64,000 nt of DNA, from the NCBI RefSeq assembly GCF_005860805.1, contig NZ_VCEJ01000004.1, positions 1,364,001-1,428,000 of the forward strand, given 5' to 3'. Source of the stretch: Dyadobacter luticola (lineage in GTDB: Bacteria > Bacteroidota > Bacteroidia > Cytophagales > Spirosomataceae). The notes below the pieces were generated by a model. It did no database searches. It saw nothing but the letters and a program-made list of their open reading frames with translations, and was not told the origin of the DNA. Made by a program: the position numbers and the translations under genes. Below, in pieces: positions 25,697 to 34,360 of the stretch; positions within the stretch are counted from its first letter, which is position 1; every line of letters begins with the position of its first letter.

Positions 25697-26128
25697 ATGA
25701 GAAAAATTGCTATTGGCGGAGACCACGCAGGCTATCCTTACAAAGAGCCAATCATTGAATGGCTTACAGCAAACGGGTTTGAAGTGAAGGATTTTGGAAC
25801 ATACAGCCCCGATTCGGCAGATTACGCTGATTTTGCGCATCCGGTGGCGAGTGCCGTTGAAAGCGGCGAGTTTGAAAAAGGCGTACTGCTTTGCGGCAGC
25901 GGCCAGGGAGTTTGCATCACGGCCAACAAACATCAGGGAATCCGTGCAGCGTTGGTGTGGGACTTGCCGCTTGCAGCTTTGGCGCGCCAGCATAACGATG
26001 CGAATGTGATCTGCTTTCCGGTACGTTTTATTGAATTGGAAACGGCATTAGCGAGCCTGGGCGCATTTTTGAGTACGGAATTTGAAGGCGGCAGGCACCA
26101 GACAAGGGTTAACAAAATCGCCTGCTAG
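25697..26128 (+). CDS. rpiB: Ribose 5-phosphate isomerase B
   Basis: A 143-residue RpiB/LacA-type isomerase interconverting ribose 5-phosphate and ribulose 5-phosphate in the non-oxidative pentose phosphate pathway. Motifs: IAIGGDHAGYPYKE at the N terminus (phosphate and substrate site), LLCGSGQGVCITANK (about residues 64-78, with the catalytic Cys) and the closing EGGRHQTRVNKI. The family often has CGTG where this has CGSG. Length is normal. Its 3' end overlaps the convergent membrane-protein gene by four bases. Confidence 0.94.
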   Translation: MRKIAIGGDHAGYPYKEPIIEWLTANGFEVKDFGTYSPDSADYADFAHPVASAVESGEFEKGVLLCGSGQGVCITANKHQGIRAALVWDLPLAALARQHNDANVICFPVRFIELETALASLGAFLSTEFEGGRHQTRVNKIAC

Positions 26129-27537
26129 TTGATCCGCTGGTAAATTCCTTTCCAGGGACTTTTGCTATATTGTTTTTTCAATGCCGGAACGCGACTCAGC
26201 AGTTTCGGCATAATGTTTACCTTATCCACCACAAAATCAGGCGGGTCTTTCTTGAAGTTGTTGTAAACGTGGATCACGCTGTCGAAGTTGTCCAGGTTTT
26301 GCAAATCATAGCTCGCCAGCTCCCAGTTCAGGTAAGGTGTGGCCGTAAAATTGTCGATATACTCGCCTGAATGTTGACCCAAAACCAGGATTCTTTTGGC
26401 GCGAACCTGCTCCGGCAGGTCGGCTGATTTGGCCCTCAGATTTTCCAGCTTTCCCATTGAAATTCCCGGAATAAAACCCCGCAAACCCTGATATTGGATC
26501 AGGATAATCACCGCGCCCATCAGGGTAAATTGCAGCTCATCGGCCCAGGAATTTTTCTTGAAACTCTGGAAATAATGTGTCGCAAAAAAGGCAGCTGGTG
26601 GGACGAAAATCACAAACTGCATCGGCGCCAGAAATTGCATCAAAGGAATCGTGAAAACTGCCACGATAAACCACAATGCCATCACCTGCTGGATGCGTGT
26701 CTGATAATTGACAAACCTTAATGTTGTGAAGATCCGCATGAAACCCATCACCCCGAAACCCAGCGGCAGTAATAAGGAAGCGAGCAGGGAAGAAAAATCG
26801 TTGAGATTATATTGTTTTACCTGAAAAACCGAGGTAAGCAAGTTTCGGTTGAGGCTTTCCACACCATTATTTAAATAGAAAAAAAGTACCACCATCAGCA
26901 GCGGAAAAAGCGAGCCGAACAAGCCGAGCAAATGATGCCTCACGCTGGACCCGGTGTAAAAAAGCAGCGCCAGGAATGCCCAGATCATAAAAAGTGAAGC
27001 GGGCAGGTAAAACAATGTCGCGATCCCGATATACAAACCCATCTCAAAAACCTGCGTCGTCACTTCACGCCTTACCAGCATTTTAACGATCGATCCGAAT
27101 GCAAAAAGCAGGAAAGTGGTCGCCATCAGCATGGGCGACAAAGTGCCCATATCGAAGGAAATGTTCAGGAAAAGCGCGTATAGTGCGCCGGGGAGGAATG
27201 TTCGTTCCGGGAAAACTTCCCTGGAATGTATCACATAATTGAAGTACAGGATCTGGACGATCGACACGGCCATCGCGGCCAGCTGGTAAGCCCATTGCGT
27301 CCGCCCGAATAGACTGTCGATCAGCCAGTAGGTAAGTCCTGAAAACGGACTGACATTATCCCAGATATCGCGGTAGAGCATAAAGCCGCGATGCATTTGC
27401 TCGCCTACCAGCATCCAGCTCAGTTCGGGGATTAGTAGCGGGGCGCCACCAAGGAAAAACGGCAGCCGCAGCAGTAGAAAAAAAACTACCAGGCTGATGG
27501 TTTGATACCGTGCATTGACGCGAAAAAAACTGAGCAA
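26125..27537 (-). CDS. Polytopic membrane protein of unknown function
   Basis: A 470-residue protein with about ten to twelve predicted membrane helices between residues 12 and 350 and a soluble C-terminal tail (about 375-470). The opening MLSFFRVNARYQTI and the aromatic, glycosyltransferase-C-like layout resemble DUF6427-type Bacteroidota proteins, but I cannot assign it firmly. It shares a 124-bp divergent region with rbfA and is convergent with rpiB. Confidence 0.75.
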   Translation of the reverse strand: MLSFFRVNARYQTISLVVFFLLLRLPFFLGGAPLLIPELSWMLVGEQMHRGFMLYRDIWDNVSPFSGLTYWLIDSLFGRTQWAYQLAAMAVSIVQILYFNYVIHSREVFPERTFLPGALYALFLNISFDMGTLSPMLMATTFLLFAFGSIVKMLVRREVTTQVFEMGLYIGIATLFYLPASLFMIWAFLALLFYTGSSVRHHLLGLFGSLFPLLMVVLFFYLNNGVESLNRNLLTSVFQVKQYNLNDFSSLLASLLLPLGFGVMGFMRIFTTLRFVNYQTRIQQVMALWFIVAVFTIPLMQFLAPMQFVIFVPPAAFFATHYFQSFKKNSWADELQFTLMGAVIILIQYQGLRGFIPGISMGKLENLRAKSADLPEQVRAKRILVLGQHSGEYIDNFTATPYLNWELASYDLQNLDNFDSVIHVYNNFKKDPPDFVVDKVNIMPKLLSRVPALKKQYSKSPWKGIYQRIN

Positions 27538-27609
27538 TTAGTGTCCGGATTATGTATCTTACGGGAATAACTTTCACGAAATTACAACTCCGCATTCTAC
27601 AAAAACAAA

Positions 27610-27633
27610 ATAAGTACGGATATTTGTACTTAT
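27610..27633. repeat. Inverted repeat ATAAGTAC-N8-GTACTTAT upstream of rbfA
   Basis: Perfect 8-bp arms (27610-27617 and 27626-27633) 28 bp before the rbfA ATG, in the region shared with the divergent membrane-protein gene. Symmetry and spacing fit a dimeric repressor site; it overlaps the place where a promoter would be expected. Confidence 0.55.
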
Positions 27634-27661
27634 ATAAAAGGAGTGGGGGACGATATAAGAA

Positions 27662-28045
27662 ATGGAATCAAAGAGACAACAAAAAGTAGGCAGGCAGATA
27701 CAAAAGGACCTGGGCGAGATTTTTCAAAAGGACGCTCAGCATTTAACCAACGGTTCTTTTGTTACAATTACTGCTGTACGCGTGACGCCTGACCTGAGCA
27801 TAGCCAGAGCTTATCTGAGTTTTTTGCCCGATAATAAAAAGACCATCCTGCTGGATACGATCAAGGAAAATACCAAGTTTTTCCGCCAGAAACTGGCTGA
27901 GCGGGTACGTCACCAGCTCCGGATCGTGCCTCATTTGCAATTCTATATTGATGATACCGCGGAATATGCCGCGAAAATGGACCTGCTTTTTTCAGACATT
28001 GTCATCCCGCCCCTGCAACCCGACGAGGAGGAAGAAACCCATTGA
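27662..28045 (+). CDS. rbfA: 30S ribosome-binding factor RbfA
   Basis: A 127-residue KH-like protein that binds the free 30S subunit and assists 16S rRNA 5'-end maturation, important in the cold. The opening MESKRQQKVGRQIQKDLGEI and the phrase VRVTPDLSIARAYLSF are characteristic, as is the ending region with RVRHQLRIVPHLQFYIDD. Normal length. A purine-rich AAAGGAG lies near 27637-27643, more Shine-Dalgarno-like than is usual here but about 19 bases from the ATG. The next gene begins 9 bp after its stop, so they are cotranscribed. Confidence 0.95.
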   Translation: MESKRQQKVGRQIQKDLGEIFQKDAQHLTNGSFVTITAVRVTPDLSIARAYLSFLPDNKKTILLDTIKENTKFFRQKLAERVRHQLRIVPHLQFYIDDTAEYAAKMDLLFSDIVIPPLQPDEEEETH

Positions 28046-28054
28046 TGTTAGCCC

Positions 28055-29281
28055 ATGGATCTTTCTTACCGGATTGCGGTACGCTATTTTTTTTCAAAGA
28101 ATAAAAGAAGCTTTATCAGCCTGATTGCCCGCATTGCCATGGCCGGTGTGGCTGTCGGGACGATGGCGATGGTGGTGGTACTGTCCGTTTTTAACGGGAT
28201 GGAAGACCTTAACCGCAAGATTTTCAAGACGTTTGAGGCGGATATCCGGGTGATACCTGTTGAAGGGAAACGTTTTCAGGTGCCTCGGACGCTTGTTTCA
28301 GATGTCAAATCGGTGGAAGGCGTGCGGGGTGTGACGCAGGTAATCGAAGACAATGCGCTGGCGCGGTACGGCGGTCAGCAAATGATCATCCGGCTTAAAG
28401 GCGTCGACAGCACATTTGAGCGGCAAAGTCAGCTGGATACCGCCATGCTCGGAGGTTCCCTTAAACTATACGGACCGAATGGTACCCCGTTTGCCATTAT
28501 TTCGGAAGGTATCCGCAATGCACTTTCGATTTCGCTTGAAGACATTCTGACGCCTATTGAAGTTTTGTACCCCAAAATCAGCGCCAAAGCGCTGAATCTT
28601 ACTTCCCCCGAAGCATTCAACCATCTTTCACTACGTCCCGGTGGTATATTTTTTATTGAAAACAGGTACGACGATTATGTGATCGCACCGGTGGCGCTGG
28701 TGGATTCTTTAATGCAGTATAAAGGGGAAAGATCGGCGCTGGAAGTGCGCGTGGCAGCGGGTTATGAGGAGAAAAAAGTGAGCGAGGCGATTGGGCAAAA
28801 GCTTGGTAAACAGTTTGCTGTGAAAGACCGGGATTCGCAGAATGCGGATTTGCTGAGGGCGATAAAAATGGAGAAATTTTTTGTTGCAGTTACTCTGTCG
28901 CTGATTATTTTAGTCGCTGCGATCAACATTTTCTTTTCGCTCAGCATGCTCGCGATCGAGAAAAAGAAGGATGTGGCCATGTTATATGCATTAGGTGCAA
29001 ATCCGTCATTGATCCGTAAAATTTTTCTGGCCGAGGGTGCGATCGTCGCATTTTCCGGCGCGATAGTCGGCTTGTGCGGCGGGATTGTTTTATGTTGGGC
29101 CCAAACTAGATACGGTTTTGTTTCCATGGGCATGAGCACCGCGCTGGTGGATGCCTATCCGGTCAAATTAATCTGGGGCGACATACTCTATACCGGCGTT
29201 ATTGTCGTTATCATAACCATGCTTGTTTCATACATTCCCGCCCGAAGGGCCGCAGATGCGGGATTGATCTTACGCGTTTAA
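28055..29281 (+). CDS. LolC/LolE-type ABC permease (lipoprotein release)
   Basis: A 408-residue permease of the shorter, four-helix FtsX type: N-terminal helix after MDLSYRIAVRYFFSKNKRSF (about residues 22-48), periplasmic domain to about 265, and three helices from about 272 (VTLSLIILVAAINIFFSLSM) with the FtsX coupling segment AIEKKKDVAMLYALGANPSL. Lol-type permeases lift lipoproteins off the inner membrane for transfer to the outer membrane, powered by LolD. No LolD gene is adjacent. It follows rbfA by 9 bp. Confidence 0.88.
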   Translation: MDLSYRIAVRYFFSKNKRSFISLIARIAMAGVAVGTMAMVVVLSVFNGMEDLNRKIFKTFEADIRVIPVEGKRFQVPRTLVSDVKSVEGVRGVTQVIEDNALARYGGQQMIIRLKGVDSTFERQSQLDTAMLGGSLKLYGPNGTPFAIISEGIRNALSISLEDILTPIEVLYPKISAKALNLTSPEAFNHLSLRPGGIFFIENRYDDYVIAPVALVDSLMQYKGERSALEVRVAAGYEEKKVSEAIGQKLGKQFAVKDRDSQNADLLRAIKMEKFFVAVTLSLIILVAAINIFFSLSMLAIEKKKDVAMLYALGANPSLIRKIFLAEGAIVAFSGAIVGLCGGIVLCWAQTRYGFVSMGMSTALVDAYPVKLIWGDILYTGVIVVIITMLVSYIPARRAADAGLILRV

Positions 29282-29359
29282 AAAATCAGGCAAACCGGCA
29301 CCACGCCAATAATTGAACTACTTTTGACGAACATCCCAGCATTCAATCAGAAATCAGAT

Positions 29360-31951
29360 ATGACCGGTCATTATAAAGGACTTTTTTTGAGCCGATTGAT
29401 CTTATTCTTCTTTGGAATTCTACTTTGTCTTTCCCCTGAAATAAAGGCTTCCACATTCGCGGCAGCCGATACCATTTACCGCAGAAATCCCGGGACTACC
29501 ACACCGAAAGGCCCTTACCGCTCGGAGCGCGCCCGGAAAAGCGACATTCTCTACACTCGTCTCGACGTGCAGTTCGACTGGGCAAAGCAGCAGGTACCTG
29601 CCACCGCAATCCTGAAATTCAAGCCCCATTTTTATGCCCAGAATACCTTGGAACTGGATGCCAAAGGTTTTGATGTGAAAGGCGTGGTCATGTTGGATAC
29701 TGTCGGTGATTATGGTGATTTATCAAAATCCGAGATCGCGGCGAAAGTGACAAAGAAGCTGGAATTCACGTACGATAAGCGGAAATTGCTCATTAAGCTG
29801 GGCAAGAATTTTACAAGAAAAGATACCCTTTTTGTCAAAATAGACTACGTGGCGCGGCCGAATGATGTGCCGAGGGGCAAGCCCGACGACAGTCCGTCGG
29901 ACAAAGGTCTATACTTCATCAATGCCGATGGCATGGACGAGGGAAAACCCCGGCAAATCTGGACGCAGGGCGAAACTGAGGGAAGTTCCTGCTGGTTCCC
30001 GACGATTGATGCGCCGAACCAAAAGTTTACACAAGACATTTACATTACCGTCGATAGCACTTACAAAACCCTTTCAAATGGTTTGCTGGTTAATCAGCAG
30101 ACGGAAAAAGCGCTGCGTACCGATCACTGGAAACAAACATTGCCCCACGCGCCGTACCTGACGATGCTGGCGGTGGGCGATTTTGCCGTAGCCAAAGATA
30201 TGATGCCAAATGGCATGGAATTGAGCTACTATGTCGAGCCAAAATACGGCCCGGATGCGCACGCGATTTTTGGCAGGACACCTGAAATGATGGGTTTTTT
30301 TACCAACATTTTCGGCATGGAATTTCCATGGGAAAAATACGCGCAGATTGCCGTGCGGGATTTCGTGGCCGGCGCCATGGAAAATACGACGGCGACCGTG
30401 CATGAAGAAGGCGTACAAAATGATACCCGCTCGCTGGTGGATGGAAATTCAGATGCAGTCATCGCCCACGAGCTGGCGCACCACTGGTTCGGCGACTTTG
30501 TAACGAGTGAAGAATGGGGTCAACTGCCTTTAAATGAGTCATTTGCTAATTATTCCGAGTATCTGTGGAGCGAGTATAATGATGGGAAGAATGAGGCGGA
30601 CTGGGGAAATTTACAGGAAATGAAATCCTATTTGCTTGAAGCCGAGACGAAGCAAGTGCCGATGATCCGGTATTTTTACAAAGACCGTGAGGATATGTTC
30701 GACAGCCACTCTTATGCAAAAGGCGGTAGGATCCTGCACATGTTGCGAAATCTGGTTGGGGATGATGCTTTTTTTGCTTCGCTGCAGCATTACCTCAAAA
30801 GCCACGCATTTGGTACTGCCGAGATCGACGATCTGAGAATGTCATTTGAAAAAATCACCGGGCAGGATCTCAACTGGTTTTTCGACCAGTGGTTCCGGCG
30901 GCCGGGACATCCATCACTCAAAATCACACAGAATTATGTGGCTACAACCGGCAAGGTAACATTGAATGTCAAGCAGGTGCAGGATACATTGGCGACGACA
31001 GTTTACAGGCTTCCGGTGAAAGTGGATGTTTGGGTAAGTGGAAAGAAGAATGAGTATGAGGTGCTGATCGATAAGGTAAATCAAACCCTGGAATTTCCGG
31101 CTGCTAAAAAGCCCGATTTGGTGCTGTTTGATGCGGATGCACAGCTGCTGGGTGTCATCGAGCACGAGAAAAACCGCCCGGAAATGGCGTTCCAGTATCA
31201 AAACACCGAGCGATTTTTACATAAATACGAAGCATTGTCCCAGCTGGAAGGCGGCATGGCTGATAGCACAGTGCGCGGAATTATCGTGAAAGCGATGAAT
31301 GATCCTTTCTGGAAAATGCGCCAGATGGCGGTAAGCAATTTCAGCGAATATGACGGGCCTGGGTTTGCGGACATTGAAAAAACCATCCAAAGCCTCGCCC
31401 GCCGCGATCCGCACCCTCAGGTACGTGCCGAAGCGATCATTACCCTGGCATCTTTCGGTGATAACAACAGCGACCCGATTTTCCGGGAAGCTTTGAGCGA
31501 CAGCTCTTACCAGGTTGTATCGGTAGCCATCGAGAAGTATTTGATGGGGCAGCCCAATGATGCAAATGAAATTGCCACGCAGTTTGAAGATTCACCCAAT
31601 GATGCAATCGTCACTTCGGTAGGCAATTATTATGCTGGCCTGGCACAACCGGAGCGTTTTGATTGGTTTCTGATAAAAATGAAAACCATGAAACCGACCG
31701 AGAAATACAACTTCCTGCAAGTTTTCGGTAAATACCTCATCAAATCCAAGCAAGACATTCAGCGCAAAAGCATCCCGATACTCGAAGGTCTGGCCCGCGA
31801 AAATCCATCCTATTTCGTCCGTTTCGGCGCATTCCAAGCCCTGGGCTTATTGACAGACATCCAAGGCGTAACCTCCCTCCGCAAAGATATCCGCGCCAAA
31901 GAAACCGAACCCAAGTTGAAGGAAATGTATAGCCAGTTTGGGGAGTTGTAG
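29360..31951 (+). CDS. M1-family zinc aminopeptidase, secreted
   Basis: An 863-residue exported peptidase. The ATG at 29360 starts a signal peptide (hydrophobic stretch LSRLILFFFGILLCLS); an in-frame TTG at 29324 is less likely. The exopeptidase motif GAMEN is at about 338-342; the zinc site HELAHHWFGD has His370, Glu371 and His374, with the third ligand Glu393 in NESFANYSEYLW. The C-terminal part (from about 620) is a series of helical pairs like HEAT repeats (KAMNDPFWKMRQMAVSNF, DPHPQVRAEAIITLASFG). Predicted role: periplasmic peptide degradation. Separated from the Lol-type gene by 78 bp. Confidence 0.94.
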   Translation: MTGHYKGLFLSRLILFFFGILLCLSPEIKASTFAAADTIYRRNPGTTTPKGPYRSERARKSDILYTRLDVQFDWAKQQVPATAILKFKPHFYAQNTLELDAKGFDVKGVVMLDTVGDYGDLSKSEIAAKVTKKLEFTYDKRKLLIKLGKNFTRKDTLFVKIDYVARPNDVPRGKPDDSPSDKGLYFINADGMDEGKPRQIWTQGETEGSSCWFPTIDAPNQKFTQDIYITVDSTYKTLSNGLLVNQQTEKALRTDHWKQTLPHAPYLTMLAVGDFAVAKDMMPNGMELSYYVEPKYGPDAHAIFGRTPEMMGFFTNIFGMEFPWEKYAQIAVRDFVAGAMENTTATVHEEGVQNDTRSLVDGNSDAVIAHELAHHWFGDFVTSEEWGQLPLNESFANYSEYLWSEYNDGKNEADWGNLQEMKSYLLEAETKQVPMIRYFYKDREDMFDSHSYAKGGRILHMLRNLVGDDAFFASLQHYLKSHAFGTAEIDDLRMSFEKITGQDLNWFFDQWFRRPGHPSLKITQNYVATTGKVTLNVKQVQDTLATTVYRLPVKVDVWVSGKKNEYEVLIDKVNQTLEFPAAKKPDLVLFDADAQLLGVIEHEKNRPEMAFQYQNTERFLHKYEALSQLEGGMADSTVRGIIVKAMNDPFWKMRQMAVSNFSEYDGPGFADIEKTIQSLARRDPHPQVRAEAIITLASFGDNNSDPIFREALSDSSYQVVSVAIEKYLMGQPNDANEIATQFEDSPNDAIVTSVGNYYAGLAQPERFDWFLIKMKTMKPTEKYNFLQVFGKYLIKSKQDIQRKSIPILEGLARENPSYFVRFGAFQALGLLTDIQGVTSLRKDIRAKETEPKLKEMYSQFGEL

Positions 31952-31965
31952 CTTTTAGGATGTGA

Positions 31966-33048
31966 TCACGCCTCCGGATCCAGATAATAGTCCAAATTCT
32001 CCCGCGTAATAATATCCAGTGGCAGAAATTTAATCGGCTGAATTTCTTTCTTGAAAACCAGGTAATTGGCTAGTTGGTGAATGCCCCAGTAGCCCTGACC
32101 AAGTGGGTTTTGGTTGATCAGGAAATTGATGATCTCTTTGTTGAGGTAGTTTAGGTTGGGTTCCAACAAGTCGTATCCTACCAGTTTGATGTCCTGAATG
32201 TTGTTCTTTTCCAGGTATGCCGCTACTTCGAAGGCTTTGGAATTGGTTACATACACGGCCCGTAGATCCGGTTTTTCCTTTAAAATTTCATCCAGTTGCG
32301 CGTCGGGCGTTTGTCCGTCAGGGAAATTGATCTCTCGGCTGATAATGTCAAAATGCTGTTCGGAGGATTTGGTATGAAAATAATCCCGGAAACCGTCTTC
32401 CTTGGTAATCAAGTGGGCGGAGTTGGAAATGTCTTCGTTGACGTGTGCCACTAGAATGCTGCCGGAACTTTGCAATCCAAAACTTAATATTTTCGCTGCC
32501 AGCGAGCCGCTGCGGTAAGAATCCTGCCCGATGTAGCAAAGCGGGTCTACATGCTCAATCTGCGTGTTAAAAAGCACGTAAGGAATTTGAAGGTCAGCCC
32601 ATTCCTTGAAAAACGGAAGTGCTTCTTTATAAAAAACCGGCGCGATCAGCAGCCCGTCGGGATGCTCATGCGTCACTTCATGCGCTTTCTCGATAAAAGA
32701 ATGTTCGTCGTGTGAATTGAAAATGAACTGTGTGATATAAACGCCGTACTGGCGCAACTCTTTTTCGGCTTTTTCAAAACCAGTTTTTGGGGCTTCCCAG
32801 TAAGGGTCCAGGCGGGAATCAGGAACTAGCACCGCAAGATTGTAAGTCCGTTGCGATTTCAGCGATTGCGCAATGAAATTCGGCTCGTAATTTAATTCCT
32901 TGACGATGGCTAAAATCCGCTCCCGCACGTCGTCCGCCACCCTTCCCCGGTTGTGCAACACCCTGTCCACGGTGCCTTTCGAAGTCTGTGCTTTTTCTGC
33001 TATATCCTTTATTCTGACGATTTTCTTTTTCACATGTAGCTTATTCAA
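31966..33048 (-). CDS. LacI-family transcriptional regulator
   Basis: A 360-residue regulator with N-terminal helix-turn-helix and hinge (VRIKDIAEKAQTSKGTVDRV, LHNRGRVADDVRERI) and a periplasmic-binding-protein-like sugar domain (about 70-350). The HTH has DRVLHNRG where most LacI proteins have SRVLNG, a variant seen in Bacteroidota regulators. The start is a TTG at 33048; a GTG at 33033 is equally possible. The effector is unknown, and no sugar genes are adjacent except the distant kinase at 44210. Confidence 0.93.
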   Translation of the reverse strand: MNKLHVKKKIVRIKDIAEKAQTSKGTVDRVLHNRGRVADDVRERILAIVKELNYEPNFIAQSLKSQRTYNLAVLVPDSRLDPYWEAPKTGFEKAEKELRQYGVYITQFIFNSHDEHSFIEKAHEVTHEHPDGLLIAPVFYKEALPFFKEWADLQIPYVLFNTQIEHVDPLCYIGQDSYRSGSLAAKILSFGLQSSGSILVAHVNEDISNSAHLITKEDGFRDYFHTKSSEQHFDIISREINFPDGQTPDAQLDEILKEKPDLRAVYVTNSKAFEVAAYLEKNNIQDIKLVGYDLLEPNLNYLNKEIINFLINQNPLGQGYWGIHQLANYLVFKKEIQPIKFLPLDIITRENLDYYLDPEA

Positions 33049-33068
33049 ATGCTCTTTTTAAAAGTCTG

Positions 33069-33076
33069 CAAAGCTA
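33069..33076 (-). promoter_or_regulatory. Bacteroidota-type promoter, -7 box TAGCTTTG, for the LacI-family gene
   Basis: Reverse complement of CAAAGCTA, exact TAnnTTTG, 20 bp upstream of the TTG start. No clear -33 TTG. Confidence 0.5.
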
Positions 33077-33271
33077 ATAACTAATGGTTAACATGACCTA
33101 AAAGTTAGGATATACCGATTTTACGACTAATTTTGCGATGCGTACCCGCAAAATATTACGTAGAAGTTTGCATAACTAAGTCAATAAATCGACTTTTCCT
33201 TGCTCTTAAACTTGATCGCCTGACCTTTAACCTTTTCATAATTTTTCATATTTCCTGATCCTGAAATTCCC

Positions 33272-33301
33272 GAAAGCGCTTGACAACCATCAGGCGCTTT
33301 C
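33272..33301 (-). terminator. Probable terminator hairpin after the ferredoxin reductase gene
   Basis: Perfect 8-bp stem GAAAGCGC/GCGCTTTC (33272-33279 with 33294-33301), six bases after the stop codon of the minus-strand gene. There is no good T-run on the minus strand, so termination efficiency is doubtful. Confidence 0.4.
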
Positions 33302-33307
33302 TTGTTT

Positions 33308-34354
33308 TTAAGGGATCTCAATGATTACGTCGTCGCTATCGACGTAGGCGGAGCAGGTCAGTATCCAGCCATCTTTCAGGTCACGGTCGGTCAGTACTTC
33401 GTTGACGCTCATGTGTATCTTGCCGTTTTTACAAATGCCCGCACAGGAGGCGCAGCGGCCGCCTTTGCAGCTATATGGCAGGTGAATTCCCTCCGCCAGG
33501 GCGGCGTCCAGCACGGTGGTGTGGGCGGGTACCAGCAAATGATGCATTTGTTTTCTGAAATGCAGCAGGATTTTATGCGAAAATGAATCCGGCGGCGGCG
33601 GGGGAGGCGAGGTAATAACAAAATTCTCTTTCCGGATCTGTGCATTGGAGAAGCCCATAAAATGCAGCGTAATTTCCGTGGAGCGCATCAGATCAAAAGG
33701 ACCGCAGATGAAAAATCGGGCATCGGCGCGGTCAAAACGCAGAGATTTGTTGATCAGCTGTTCGAGTCTGGTGTTATTGATCCGGCCGCGGATCCCGTTC
33801 CAGTCGTCGGCGGGCTGGCTGTGAATGTGGATGACGGAAAGTCGCTCGGGATAATGTTTTTGCCAGGTTTCGATCTCATCCCAAAATAAAGTATTGCTGG
33901 AATTCCGGCTGGCATAAATCAGCGTCACGTGATCGGTTTCGCTGGTTTTCAAGGTTTGTTTTAAAAGTGAAAAAAGCGGCGTAATACCACTTCCTGCACC
34001 AATCAATATCAAATCCCTGGGATTTTCACCGGCTTCATCGAGTACAAACCTCCCCGAAGGCGGCAATGCGTCAAACGTATCACCGACCTTAACATGGTCT
34101 ATCCAGAAGCGGGAAATTTCACCATTTGGGACGCGCTTGACGGTGATTGCCGGATTAAGGTCTGTGCCGGGCGCCGAGCTCATGGAATAAGAACGCCGGA
34201 CTTCGTGGCCGTGCATTTGGATCAGGAATGTCAGAAACTGACCCGCTTTATAATCAATCCGCGCTCCATCCATGCTTTCAAAAACGAATGTTTTCGAATC
34301 GCTCGCTTCGTTCCTGATTTCCTTGACGCGTAATGATAAGATCGATTCCGACAT
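33308..34354 (-). CDS. Ferredoxin reductase with C-terminal 2Fe-2S domain (PaaE/Hmp-like)
   Basis: A 348-residue flavo-iron-sulfur protein that passes electrons from NAD(P)H through FAD to a 2Fe-2S centre. FAD site RSYSMSSAPG (about 55-64); NAD(P)H site LIGAGSGITPLFSLL (about 116-130) and FFICGPFDLM (about 222-231); plant-type 2Fe-2S site CKGGRCASC with a fourth Cys in WILTCSAY near the C terminus. This is the architecture of phenylacetyl-CoA epoxidase reductase PaaE, but no paa genes are here. It starts 6 bp after the unknown gene at 34361, so the two form an operon and the partner is probably its electron acceptor or works in the same pathway. Confidence 0.9.
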   Translation of the reverse strand: MSESILSLRVKEIRNEASDSKTFVFESMDGARIDYKAGQFLTFLIQMHGHEVRRSYSMSSAPGTDLNPAITVKRVPNGEISRFWIDHVKVGDTFDALPPSGRFVLDEAGENPRDLILIGAGSGITPLFSLLKQTLKTSETDHVTLIYASRNSSNTLFWDEIETWQKHYPERLSVIHIHSQPADDWNGIRGRINNTRLEQLINKSLRFDRADARFFICGPFDLMRSTEITLHFMGFSNAQIRKENFVITSPPPPPPDSFSHKILLHFRKQMHHLLVPAHTTVLDAALAEGIHLPYSCKGGRCASCAGICKNGKIHMSVNEVLTDRDLKDGWILTCSAYVDSDDVIIEIP

Positions 34355-34360
34355 GAATTT

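Noticed and set aside
29324..29359. TTG start 12 codons upstream of the M1 peptidase
   Set aside because: The ATG at 29360 begins directly at the signal peptide; the extra residues are not signal-like.
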